NCBI GenBank assembly: GCA_014621425.1
Contig: JAANBB010000301.1
Coordinates: 1 to 49,852 of the forward strand
Reading direction: 5' to 3'
Source: Cylindrodendrum hubeiense
Taxonomy: Eukaryota > Ascomycota > Sordariomycetes > Hypocreales > Nectriaceae
DNA length: 49,852 nucleotides
A program made the translations under genes and the position numbers. Below are positions 1 through 10,918 of the stretch, one piece after another; position 1 is the stretch's first letter; each line of letters begins with the position of its first letter. Under the pieces are notes generated by a model. The model worked only from the letters and a program-made list of their open reading frames with translations. It was not told where the DNA came from and did not search any database.

Positions 1-1
1 T

Positions 2-16
2 ATGACTGACGACTGA
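2..16 (+). promoter_or_regulatory. Possible short uORF ahead of methionyl-tRNA synthetase
   Basis: An ATG at position 2 opens a four-codon frame that stops at 14-16, out of frame with the main start at 127. If the transcript starts upstream of the window edge, this would be a minimal upstream ORF. The transcription start is not visible, so the call is weak. Confidence 0.2.
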
Positions 17-126
17 CAACAACTACCAGCTTTGTGACTCACCAACCACAGATATTTCTCGACTTGAGATCCCTTTCACGGAGTTGTAATCGACATCTCA
101 ACAACCGCGACAAAACATTGCCTATC

Positions 127-2238
127 ATGGGTTCATCGGGACCCGTGCTCCCCCAGGAGGGCAAGCGCAACATCCTCATCACCAGCGCCCTGCCCTACGT
201 GAATAACGTCCCCCACTTGGGCAACATCATCGGCAGCGTCCTCTCCGCTGACGTCTTCGCGCGCTTCTGCAAAGCCCGCGGCTACAACACCCTCTACATC
301 TGCGGCTCCGACGAATACGGCACGGCCACCGAGACCAAGGCCCTGGAGGAGGGACTCGAGCCCGCTGCTCTCTGCGCCAAGTACCACGTCCTTCACAAGG
401 ATATCTACGACTGGTTCCGAATCGACTTCGACATTTTCGGCCGAACCCCCACTGCCCAACAGACCCAGATTGTCCAGCAGATCTTCACCGACCTGTGGAA
501 GAACGATTATATCGAGGAGCGCGAGACCGTCCAGCCCTTCTGCCCTACCGCCGGCCACTCCAAGTTCCTTGCCGACCGCTTCGTCGAGGGAGAGTGCAGC
601 ATCTGTGGCGACAAGGGTGCTCGTGGAGATCAATGCGATGCTTGTGGCAGTCTCCTAGACGCCTTTGAGCCCGAGAAGGAGCCCAGCTCTGGTGATGACG
701 AGGTCGAGGTCAAGGCTACTGGCTGGCTCATCAACCCCCGTTGCAAGCTCGACGGCGCTGCCCCCGAGAAGCGAAGAACGAAACATTTGTTCCTGAAGCT
801 GGATGCTCTCAAGGATGAGCTGGTTGCGTGGTTCAAGAAGAGCAGCAAGGAGGGAGAGTGGAGTCCCAACTGTACCGCCGTGACACAGTCTTGGATCGAC
901 AAGGGTTTGCTCCCCCGTGGCATCTCACGAGATCTTAAGTGGGGTGTCCCTATCCCCAAGGGCCTCGAGGGATTGAACGACGAGGAGTACGCCAACAAGG
1001 TCTTCTATGTCTGGTTCGATGCCTGCATTGGATACGTGTCCATCACCAAGAACTACACCGACGGCGATAATATGGCCGGCACCAACTGGGAGAAGTGGTG
1101 GAGGAACCCCGACAATGTGAAGCTCTACCAGTTCATGGGCAAGGACAATATTCCGTATGTATTCAAACTTTCATCTCACAACCTCTATCCCAATGGCAAT
1201 GTCCTGGCAAGTGTCTGGCACTGTGCACCCACACGATGAATCAGGTTGGTAGACTGTACTGATTTTCGACAAACTAGATTCCACACCATCATCTTCCCTG
1301 CTTCCCAGCTCGGAACTCGCAGCCCCTGGACTCAGGTACACAAGCTGTCAACCACCGAGTACCTCAACTATGAGGGCGGAAAGTTCAGCAAGTCTAAGGG
1401 TGTCGGCGTCTTCGGAAACACAGCCAAGGAGACCGGCGTCGACCCTGATGTCTGGCGATACTACCTGCTCTCCCGCCGCCCCGAGTCTTCTGATTCTGAG
1501 TTCAAGTGGCAGGAGTTCATTGACGGCAACAACAACGACCTCCTAAAAAACCTTGGCAACCTGAACCAGCGAATCCTCAAGTTCTGCCAGGCCAAGATGG
1601 ACGGCATTGTCCCCGACTACACCAAGTACACCGATGCCCGAATTGAGGAGCACAAGAAGGACGTCAACGAGGCCCTTACGACATACAACTCCAACCTCGA
1701 GGCCATTAAGCTGCGTGCTGGCCTCGCCACCGTCATGCACATCTCTTCCCTCGGCAACAAGCTCCTCCAGGACAGCACGCTCAACAACCAGCTACTGGCC
1801 GAAGAGCCCGACCGCTGCGCCGCCGTCATCGGCCTCGGAATCAACCACCTCCAACTCCTCGCCAGCATCCTTTTCCCCTACATGCCATCCACCTCGGAGT
1901 CTATCCTCACGCAGATTGGCAGCCCCGGTCTCATCTCCATCCCCGAGACTTGGAGCGGCGACATCGTCAAGCCTGGCCAGGCCATTGGTGAGCCCAAGCT
2001 GCTCTTCTCCCAGATCCCCGCCTCGCAGATCGACAAGTGGCGTGAGGACTTTGGCGGAGAGGAGATCCGCAAGCAGAAGGCCCTCGAGGCTGAGAAGGCT
2101 GCCGCCAAGAAGGCCGCCAAGGAGAGAAAGAAGCAACAGAAGCTGGCTCTCCGCGAGAAGAAGACCGAGGCTCCTGCCGAGAAGCCAGAGGCCCCTGTCG
2201 AGAAGCCCGCTGAGGCTCCTGTTGCCGAGAAGCAGTGA
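127..2238 (+). CDS. mes1: Methionyl-tRNA synthetase, cytosolic (662 aa, 2 exons)
   Basis: Charges tRNA(Met) with methionine using ATP, for initiation and elongation in the cytosol. Exons are 127-1154 and 1278-2238; the 123-nt intron has a GTATGT donor and a CTAG acceptor and splits a Pro codon. The class I signature HLGN is at residues 30-33 and the KMSKS-type loop KFSKS at 378-382. A zinc-knuckle region with CxxC pairs lies around residues 160-200. The last about 60 residues are a Lys/Ala/Glu-rich tail followed by Pro-Glu-Ala-Lys repeats, with no EMAPII or WHEP domain visible. The start at 127 is the first in-frame ATG after an open but ATG-less leader, so the protein begins almost directly with the catalytic core. 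It lacks the GST-like N-terminal domain of yeast Mes1. Splicing restores the expected conserved block across the junction, so the model is firm. Confidence 0.93.
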
Positions 2239-3261
2239 GCGAAGAAGCGCACTGACTCCTACCCTGCCCTGGACGAATCTCAGGCGATATAAAGATCTTC
2301 CCCGGACCCTTGGTCTCATTCCGATAACCCGAGCTGGCGATTTCCAGAAAAGGCGGAATAGAATTCAACATGTGTCCCCGAGAGTCTTTAGAGGTGTTGA
2401 AGTGTAAAGTGGATTGATTCTCAGATCAACTGATGAGGATTAGATGGACTAGAAGGCTTTCTAGATTTATGTATAAATGAAGAAATGTGATGAAGCTCGT
2501 TCGTTTACTTGTATTCTTGTGCATGCTTACTGTCCAAACTTGATTCAACTTTGTCTTGTGGTTGGTTTAAACCGAGGCTAAAAGAGTAGCACCCGCCCAT
2601 TCGATAGTGCGCGATCTTGGAGGCTCGCAATGGCGATCCCAGTGGTGAAACGTGGAATTTCCGACCTAGGAGCCCAATATAAGCTCAGCATGTTCGTAAG
2701 CCCCTGCCGGACATCATTTATTTTCAAGCTCCTGTATTGGGATCATGCTAATGGCACTCTGGTTTATGTTGTATTTTGTAAATAGGGCTTTTTTGTAACC
2801 CGTTTGCGTGTCAGTCTTCAAACTTGCTGACTCTCAGTTTGACGGGGAATGTCGTTGAATCGGATGGACAACTTTTACTGGATGCTAGGTCTAGGGATAT
2901 CGGCGGTGCCTGTTGCTGTCTAGTGAGTTGTGAGAAGTGTAAGTTTTGGGCTCCCCCAAATGATGTAGTATTTTATTGTGAGTAGAATGATGTAGATGCA
3001 AAATGTGTAAGCCTGAAACTGAAAAATCCCGAGTAATCCTCGACTGGTTGATGTCGATAACCTGTTTTATTTATGTTCCTGTAACTCCCTTGAGCCTGTT
3101 GAAAGGCACAGTCCCCCATTTGAACTCCTTGTTGATGCACCTTGGTTCATATGCGGATCCCTTTGTAGTCCGAGTCCTCGTCGTATATTGGGCGCGGAAG
3201 TGTTGGATGATGCAGTGATTTCTCACTGCGCACATCCGTATAAGGGCAGAATAAAGGCTCC
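2239..3261. other. Intergenic region between convergent genes
   Basis: About 1 kb between the 3' ends of the methionyl-tRNA synthetase (+) and opi3 (-) genes. It must hold both 3' UTRs. I see no coding frame with conserved character, no tRNA-like box pair and no obvious repeat. Confidence 0.6.
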
Positions 3262-4139
3262 CTAGTTCTGCTTCTTGCCTGCAGCTCGCTCCTGCTCGCG
3301 CTTGGCATAGATGCCGGCGGTGAAGGGGTCCTCATAGCGCAGGGCGATAACGTAGACAATGTAGACCCAGACGGTTAGCAGGATACCGGCGGGCTTCCCA
3401 AAGTAAAGGGCCGTGGCGAGGAAGCTCATGGTGGAGCCCCAGTACATGGGGGCGCCAGTCACGTTGAAGGGGAAGCCCGTCACCATCTCGTCCATGAGGA
3501 AGCCGAAGTAGTCACCAAGGAAGGTGCCGGTAATGCCGAGCGACCAGGTAGATGTAACGACCAGGACATTGCCGGCCAAAAAGAGGACAGCAGCAGCAGC
3601 CTTGACATAGGGTGTCTCGAGGAGCGGATGCGAGGGCTGCTCGGCAATGGCGATCTTGAATACCAGATCGCGCACGATACCGAGGGAGAAGATGGTGGCA
3701 GCAAGCCCGTAGCATGCGACGCGGGAGCTGCCGCCGAAGAGGTTTGTGAGGAGCTTGTTGCGGTATTCTTTAAGAGGCATCCTGGGTTAGCGTTGACGTT
3801 CTAAGGTCTGGGGGGACCGAATGCGGCGTCTACCTTGGCGAGCAACGATGCTACGGTGGGAGGTTAGCATGACACGCGATCTCGAGCGGGGGACTCGACA
3901 GCAACTCGACAGCAAGGACTTACTTCCAGAAGAGTGGATTGAAGGCAATGGAGCACGCAGAGACTGGAGAGAAGCAACGGATTCCGGGTTAGAGACGATG
4001 TATTTTCACAAGGATTGAGAGCTGGCGGGGGAAGGCGGAGAGAGCAGGGGAGCTCGAGAGCTCCAGCTGGCCACTTACCCAGCAAGCTCTGCTTGTCAAA
4101 GTAGACGTAATTGACGAGTTCGTTCACGAAGGAAGCCAT
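3262..4139 (-). CDS. opi3: Phospholipid methyltransferase, OPI3/PEMT family (207 aa, 4 exons)
   Basis: Catalyses the last two S-adenosylmethionine-dependent methylations from phosphatidyl-N-methylethanolamine to phosphatidylcholine, in the ER membrane. Exons on the minus strand are 4139-4079, 3963-3924, 3850-3834 and 3767-3262, totalling 208 codons including the stop. The third exon is only 17 nt and supplies the NIVARQ stretch that joins FNPLFW to EYRN, as in yeast Opi3. An ATG at 3780 is intronic, not the start. Conserved features include GITGTFLGDYFG with the SAM-binding GxG-type turn, MDEMVTGFPFN, and RYEDPFTAGIYA near the end. The acidic pair is Glu185-Asp186, where yeast and human enzymes have Glu-Glu. 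Several hydrophobic segments fit the multipass topology. Length matches the family (about 206 aa). Confidence 0.92.
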
Positions 4140-4326
4140 GATGGATGCAATTGTTGGTTCTTTCGGGGGGAAAGGAGAAAGAAAAATAGCGGCGTTGGAT
4201 CAGCGATGCACGAGGTTCACGGACAGGTCACGGGTCACCAAAGGCTGCAAGAAGAAGAAGAGTGAGAGCTTTGTTGGGGTAGGAGGGAAAGTGGTTGGTG
4301 TTAGGATGAGGGCGAGGAGCCACTGT

Positions 4327-4332
4327 CACATG
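4327..4332 (-). promoter_or_regulatory. CATGTG bHLH core upstream of opi3
   Basis: On the minus strand the hexamer CATGTG lies about 190 bp before the opi3 start. It is the core of the yeast inositol/choline response element (consensus CATGTGAAAT), which Ino2/Ino4 bind in phospholipid genes. Only the core and one flanking base match, and a single hexamer can arise by chance. Confidence 0.25.
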
Positions 4333-4467
4333 TTACTTGGACATGGAAGAGAGTGGAAGAAGGAGCCCACTCACTGGCGTCATTAGCTAGGTACCTAAGC
4401 AGGCGCTGGCTCAGGCGTTGGGGTCGGAAAAACGCCCTAATTACTGTGCGTCTGCCCAGCCACAGAG

Positions 4468-4493
4468 CTACCTATCTTACCTATCTTACCTAA
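4468..4493 (+). repeat. Short tandem repeat, unit TTACCTATC (9 bp)
   Basis: Nearly three copies of a 9-bp unit based on TACCTA lie between opi3 and rxt2. Similar TACCTA or AGGTA tracts occur elsewhere in this window (20639-20667). Confidence 0.6.
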
Positions 4494-4958
4494 CGAGGCA
4501 CTGGATGAGCGGCTGTTCTGGGCCGTTCTGGGGCTGAGACTCCACGCCCCCGCAAACTGCACTGAAAGTGGACAAGTTGCTGATGGGCTGCGCTGCGGGG
4601 CTTCCTCAGCATCTCCCACAACCGTCACACCGTCACTCAACCCCAAACAACGAACCATTCGTCCATGGCCCTCATCGCAACTCATCACCGCCTGTGGACT
4701 CGCGCATGACGTGGAAATAAATCAATTGTTTTGTCTATCGATGCATAAGCCAAGGTGCCATCTCCTGTGAGCGCAAACGAGCGCATTCTCGGTGCCTTCT
4801 GGCCCTGTCTTGACCGTCCTGGTCCCAACGCCATACGCCTGACAAGCTATGTTATGTATCCCTCCAGGGTCATGATAATCCATCCTCCTCGCATATGCCC
4901 TCATCCTTGAGCATCTAAAAGGACACCAAAAAGACAAAAAAAGATAAAAAAGACAGCC

Positions 4959-6613
4959 TCAAGTTCGACGGTTCCTCGTCTTCTTCCCCGTGGTCGTGGT
5001 ATCTTCCTCTTCCTCATCCTGACCCTTCTTGAGGTCCTCTGTCAGTCCCCATTCTTCCTTGTCGTACCAATCTTCCCCGTCCGACATATCCCGGTTGGGA
5101 CCCGAATGCGCCTCCGCCTTGGACCAGTGCAACACGTCCTTGCGGAGCTTCTCCGCTCGGAGAAGGCCCAGGAACAGCTTCTTCGCTCCACGACATACCT
5201 CCTCCTGCTTCTGCACATACAGGGCAAGCAGTCTCCTGATGTCCTCGGCCTCCTGTTCAGGCAGCCCCACATCCCGATCTGGTTTTGTGCCCACCGGTGC
5301 GATGAACATGGGGTGGACAAACAACTGCCCCAGTCCCTCTAGCGGAATGTGGCCCTCTTGAACACCGTTGCTCAATTCATTGAACTCGTGTGCGTCCACC
5401 AGAGCCTCTCCCTCACCGATCCGCGCCAGACTCGTTGCTCCTGGACCCTTGTCTCCGCCTGATTTCGGATTCACGGCATCGTCGACATTCTCCTGGGACT
5501 TGTTTTTCTCAACCCCCCGAGGCCCTGACTTGGGTTCGCTGTCCTCTTGCTTCAGAGTTGGAGTTGAGGCAGATCCGTTTACTTCTCCGTTGGGGGTTGC
5601 CTCGTGTGTAGCACCCTGGTCTGGCCGAGAGCCATTCTGACCTACAGGGTCAGCATCCACCATGGAGACGTCTGCATCCTCTGTTGCGCTTTTGTCGGAT
5701 TGCAGTACTTCGCCCACATTGTCTGGAAGAACGCCTCCAGCTTCGATGCCGTTTTGACCGGGTACGTCGCCATTAATCCCTGTGGATGGTAGCGCCCCTT
5801 GAGACCCACCACCATGGGCTTTGGACAGACTCAACAGGTGACGAGCGACGTGATTGTCTGTGAACAGCTCAATATCAGACGGCTTGACCATCATTTCGCA
5901 TGGAACCCAGGTAAAATCGCCGCATAGCGCGGTCAGGAGATGCCTAACCTGCCACAGCGAACGATTCTCCTTGCGCATATTATCACAGCTCTGGTCGACG
6001 AGCTTCGTCAAAGTCTTGGATGTAAACGGTTTCGAAAGGGTCTGGTGAGTTGATAGGCCGGTTGACGCGGTCAGCGGAGCGAGGAGATCTGCTACTGTCA
6101 GGTTTGTTCTCATCGATCTACTCCATTGGTGACGTACGTTCTAGTTGGATGTTGGCGTAGGGGTTCAATTCTGACGCGAGGGCCTCGGCTTCTTGAAGAC
6201 GGTCGTCATCATCGTCGCTTTCGATTTCATAGCCCTCGTCGTCGATGAGGAGTGGGTTGCGGTGGAGGATCGGGCGTCGGAGGCCGGCGTACTCGACATA
6301 CTTTTGTCTGTCAGCAGGGCTGGTCTGAGAGACTGGCATCATGAGCGCGAAGGGTACCTCTCTGTACGAGCTTGGGCCGTTGGTCGGCACCAATTGTCCT
6401 TTATGCGCGAAACGGGCTCGTTTCTTGAGCTTCTGTCCTCGATTGCTGTAGCTGTCGATTTCGGAATCGGAGTCGGACTCTGCAGAGCGACCGGCGTCAG
6501 TGGTGTGTCTGTTGGGACGTCGCATGACGGAGTGCCCTACCATAAACCTTCCTCTTGAAGGCCTTTTTCATGCCCGCTATTGTCTCGGAGAAGAGGACTT
6601 GTTGTGTCGCCAT
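4959..6613 (-). CDS. rxt2: RXT2-like subunit of the Rpd3L histone deacetylase complex (515 aa, 3 exons)
   Basis: Nuclear component of the large Rpd3 histone deacetylase (Sin3) complex in fungi. Exons are 6613-6541, 6479-6138 and 6091-4959. Splicing gives the N-terminal order MATQQVLFSETIAGMKKAFK, then an acidic-Ser stretch (YESDSDSEID), then RGQKLKKRARFAHKGQL. That is the RXT2 N-terminal domain (residues 1 to about 140, with the block GLRRPILHRNP before an acidic DDDDD run). The middle (about 230-360) is low complexity. The C-terminal 150 residues contain a helical Glu/Lys-rich segment and an acidic tail ending in a basic KKTRNRR. The first ATG at 6613 is chosen because the spliced product starts directly with the conserved domain. 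The family assignment rests on the N-terminal domain, and the rest diverges fast. Confidence 0.82.
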
Positions 6614-8407
6614 GGTGGGTGGGAGGCTCGATTGACGAGCGAGGTAAGGAGGGCGATCGTGGGTGGAGAGATGAGGACCGGGGCTCGCCGGTGCGGGCGA
6701 GGGCCCAGGAGACCTTGGGCGGCTGGCGACGAGTCGAGAGCCTTGCTTTCGGTCTCCTTGTGTCGGAAGGATCGCGGAGGCTCTGGGGTGTGTCGTAGAG
6801 GAGAGGCCGCGTGGGAAGACGAGCCAACAGCAATTTTGCGCGAGTGTGCCGTGACGACGAGGAGAAGCTGGAGCGAGGCTGCCCGCCTTCCCATGGCCCA
6901 TGACCACATTTGCGACGCCTGTCCAATCAGGAGGCGGCTATCCGGGGCCATGTTTTGCCGGTCCGGGTACAGGGGAAATGGTACGTACCTTCTGCTCTGA
7001 TGCTACTATACCAATCTGGGTGCCCGCACGGAGTGTAACCTATCCTGGTAGTTGGTGTGTGTGTGGCACAACACCAATGTCGCGCGAGTCTGGTACCCCC
7101 GAAAGCCATTTATTTTTAGCATCTTGAACTAGGGATTGAACTTGAGAATCTGGATTATACAAAGGACTTCGTCTTGTGTACTGTTGAGAATGATTGGAGA
7201 CTGTTGAGTCGAAAGACGGTGAGGAGTAGAATAATGGTTGGTTTAAGGATGTTGATGATTGTTGTTTGCTTGAGAGCTGGAGATGGAGACAACTGGAGAT
7301 GGAAGGCTTTATAAAGCAGACAGTTAGCGAACGAGAGTGAACCTCACGATAACTGATGAGATGCATGCCCAAAACGCAAGAATTTTTCCAACCACGCGCA
7401 TTCGATAATAATTCTCATGGAGCGGGAGGGAGCGGGAGGAATGAAGACAACCCGCCCAGCCAAAGTTCTCACCAGCCTTCAAACGGCCCATTAGGTGAAG
7501 GGTCGTCGGTGGATGCTATTGCTGCCATGCCGCACATGGGGTTGCCACGCGAGAAGCCGGCACAAGAACCAATCCCGACTTGTATAAACCGGTCATGGAC
7601 GATATTAGGCTCCCAAGTTTTGATTAGAACATCCGAATCAGAACATTCCGACATTGCAGGGGTTTGTCTGCACCTCAAGGATTCACTGGACTATTTCCGC
7701 TTGAATGATGGAGTCGATAGAGTGGAGCCGGGAGTGGAGAGGAGGGCGGTCTCGGCAGTTGTCATCTGCTTCTAGAACGGAATGTTTTCGTTACTAAGCC
7801 AATGGCCTTTGCAAAATGACAGAACATGTTCAAGAAATTATAAAAGCGAGAAGAACAGGGGTTTAAACGACTGACGGGAAGCCTCACATCTACACGTGCC
7901 TTATCTTCTCGCCTACGCAGGCACGTCCGACCACGGGCTTGAATCCTTCGACTGGTTTCTTTGGTATTTTAGTTATCTTGAATCATAAAGTGGGGCCTGG
8001 AAGTCTGAGTCCTGAGCTATAGTAGATGTCTCCGTTAATTGACCCATCAGTGACTTCAGGATATTTATGAAACACAACTACAAGGACCCCATGGTACATT
8101 ATCGCCCCGTTGAACCACAATCAGCAGACGATGTCCGAATATTCGATGTTGAACAAAGAGATGCAATCCTGGTTAGAAACTCGAATTTGGGCGTTGGCTG
8201 AGATCATTCTCTGGGAGTGACCGGGAGCGACGCTCTTGAAATCACCCCTGTTAATAACCTAAGGGAGAAATATTGGTTATGGCCTTTTGGAGATGAAGAT
8301 ATTAGAGAGGATGCATGCTTTTTCATAAGTCAAAGGAAGATCATATTCTGCCACTAAATTTTATTAAGAAAGGGTCAAATGACCTCAGCTACTTCCACGT
8401 GGCTATC
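6614..8407. other. Upstream region of rxt2 and 3' flank of the GH3 gene
   Basis: About 1.8 kb without a supported protein-coding gene. It contains the rxt2 promoter, with a CCAAT pentamer at 6923-6927. It also holds a palindromic TATA element at 7307-7316, followed on the minus strand by a pyrimidine/CAA-rich stretch resembling a 5' leader. From about 7780 to 8370 the sequence is AT-rich and featureless. Confidence 0.5.
7307..7316 (-). promoter_or_regulatory. TATA box, palindromic CTTTATAAAG
   Basis: A perfect 10-bp palindrome with a TATAAA core. Leftwards (minus strand) it is followed by CT-rich sequence and then a CAACAATCATCAACATCC-type stretch free of ATG for nearly 200 nt, as in 5' leaders of highly expressed fungal genes. 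No convincing ORF follows: the first ATG (7124) opens only about 38 codons. It may be a distal rxt2 promoter with a spliced leader, a non-coding transcript or a decayed gene. Confidence 0.4.
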
Positions 8408-10918
8408 TTATGCGACGGTAACCGTAACGTTACCTAAAAAGTTCTCGCTCGCGTTGCCCACGTACACGGTAAACTCGCCCGGCTCGACTACATACTCCAT
8501 CTTGCGGTTCCACAGACCCCATTCGGACACCGCCAGGTCAATCTTGACTGTCTTGGTCTTGCCAGCCTTGACCTCAACCTTCTTGAAGCCCTTGAGTTGG
8601 AACCGCGGTACGTCAATGGTCGCGAGCATGTCCTTGACATAGAGCTGCACCACCTCGGCACCGTCGCGCTTTGACTTGTTTGTCACGTCCACTGAGACGG
8701 TGATGGTATCAGATGAGGACACCTTCGTCTTCGAGGAAGAAAGCTTGGAGAACTCGAATTCGCTGTACGATAGGCCGTATCCGAAGCCATACAAAGCTGT
8801 GGGAGTCTCAAGGACATAAGTGCTTCCAAAGTCTAGAGTGCCGTTCTCATACGCCTTTCCGGGGTTGGGCCACATGCGTGCAGAGTTGAGATGGTCGTAG
8901 TAGATGGGCAGAGTACCGACATCGTATGGGAAACTGACTGAGAGCTTGCCGGATGGGTTCTCGTTACCGTAGAGAATATCTGCCAGAGCATGGCCTCCCT
9001 GCTCAGACTGGTAGAACTGCTGCACAAGGGCAGCGGCTTCTTCCGAGATCCAAGGTTCGGTGATGGGCTTTCCAGAGCTGAATACCACGACGGTGGGCTT
9101 TCCAGTGTCGATGATGGCCTGAACCAGACGGGGCATGGCTCCAATAAGGTTCAGGTTGCTCACGTCAATGTGCTCGCCAGTGGTGGCATTAAGACCTCCC
9201 CAGAGTTCGTTCTGGTCTCGCGACCAAGTGCCCACGACGACGACGGCTACGTCGGCGGCCTCGGCAGCAGCGACAGCCTCGTCGAAGCCAGAATCGTCGT
9301 TGGACCAGCGCTCGCAGCCCTTGGCATATGTGACCTTGCCCTTGCTGGCGGCCTTGATGCCATCGAGTGGAGTTACACCGCGTGACATGGCAGTGTGGAT
9401 GACATAGTCTCCATACTTTCACCAGAGTTAGTACAATCGCGCGTTAGGGTAGGATTTTGGGGACTAACGTTGACATATCCATGTGCCATAGGACCGATAA
9501 CGGCGACATTGGCGTTCTTCTTCAAAGGCAAGGTGTCGTCGTGGTTCTCGAGGAGAACAATGCTCTCGGTATCGAGCTGGCGAGCAAGCTGCTTATGTTT
9601 CTTGGTGTTGATATAGTCAAAGATCTTCTTGGCAGGGACGCCGGGATAAGGATTCTCGAATATGCCAGTCTTGAACTTTGACCGGAGGACGCGGGAAACA
9701 GCGGTATTCAAGACGTCTTCATCGAGCTTTCCTGACTCGATCAACTCGGGAATGATTTCGTAGCTCCAGTATCCACCGCCCATCTCGACATCGTTACCAT
9801 TGGGGAGAGCCTGGATATATGTTAGCTTGCGTCGTATTTAAGAAAATATATGCACACCTCAAGAGTAATGCACTCGTTGTCCTCAATCTCGCAAACATAA
9901 AAGGTGTTGGCGAGGCGAGCAGTGCCACCAGCGTCAGAGATGACGTAGTATTCATAACCCCATTCCTCTCGTAGAATGTCCTGTAGAAGGTGGGAGTCTG
10001 AGACCACTGGGATACCATCGTAAGAATTGTATGATGACATGATGGAAGTGGCGCCGCTATCAATGATGGTTCGCTTGAATGGTGGTAGATATAGAGATCT
10101 TAACATTCTCTCACCTCCAGAAACGGGGGCGGTGTTGATGCCTTGCTCTGGGGAAGCAAATGCAGCCTATTCAAATTAGCACATTGTAATGAATACATGA
10201 GAGACTTGACTGACAAAGTGCTTGACCATTGCCGAGACGCCCTTATCTTCAAGGCCCTTGGCGAAAGAGTATCCCATCTCTCCAACCCTGCAAGGACGTA
10301 TTAACATGACTGTAATGTTACAGAAAGCACAGAGACTTACAGATAGGGATCTTCTCCAAAACACTCCTCCACTCGTCCAAATCTCAGTTCTCTGGCCAAG
10401 TCGACCTGGGGGGAGAAGAGTTGGTTGACACCAAGGGCCAATGCCTCTGTGGCGATGATGTTTCCCATCTTCTCGACGAGCTCCGGGTTAAAAGAGCAGC
10501 CAATGCCGATGGGAGAGTTGAAGATGGTGGCATTTAGGGCAAGGAAGCCGTGCAGGCCTTCGCTCTGGACGAATGTGGGGATTCCCAATTCCGTCTCATC
10601 GGCCAAGTAGTCTTGTGCCAACTTGGCGGCCTTCTGGATCGTCTCCATCTCGGTATACAGGCCGGTCCAAACCGAGTTGGCTCGATACTCCATATTCCAC
10701 TTGAGACCCGTCTTATTGACGGTACCATCAGTGATGTTGAGGTAGTTAGTCATGTCACCTTGGATCAACTGAGCCATCTTTTCCTTGACGGTCATGCGCT
10801 TGAGGAGGTCGGCCACACGGTCATCGATGGAGGCATTCTTGTCCTTGTACACCGGCTTCTTGGCAGCCTGGCTGAAGCCGGCCAGGGCAGCAGCAGAAAA
10901 GAGCAAGGAGAGCTTCAT
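8408..10918 (-). CDS. Secreted GH3 beta-glucosidase (769 aa, 5 exons)
   Basis: Retaining glycoside hydrolase family 3 enzyme, likely a beta-glucosidase removing terminal glucose from beta-glucosides or cello-oligosaccharides. Beta-xylosidase activity cannot be excluded from sequence. Exons are 10918-10341, 10287-10215, 10166-9858, 9810-9469 and 9415-8408, all joining in frame. The first about 18 residues form a signal peptide (hydrophobic core, then an AKK boundary), so the protein is probably secreted. The N-terminal (beta/alpha)8 domain has GxxRxxR-like FGRVEECFGEDPYL, VKHF at 214-217, and VISDAG with the predicted nucleophile Asp295. A GH3 C-terminal alpha/beta domain follows, and the last about 110 residues form a fibronectin III-like domain (DVTNKSKRDGAEVVQLYVKD). 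There are several Asn-x-Ser/Thr sites. It is transcribed away from the alpha-xylosidase gene across 1.33 kb. Confidence 0.9.

Larger units (their letters stand above)
4140..4958. other. Upstream region of opi3 and 3' flank of rxt2
   Basis: About 820 bp with no supported gene. It holds the opi3 promoter (reading leftwards) and the rxt2 3' UTR. Visible elements are a CATGTG core at 4327-4332 (minus strand) and a short 9-bp repeat tract at 4468-4493. Confidence 0.6.

Noticed and set aside
1607..2407. Overlapping frames in the 3' half of the methionyl-tRNA synthetase gene
   Set aside because: Ser/Arg/Pro-rich shadows of a strongly conserved coding exon.
3262..3780. OPI3 starting at the ATG at 3780
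   Set aside because: This ATG is inside an intron; three upstream exons supply the conserved N terminus up to VARQ, and the true acceptor is inside the apparent first codons.
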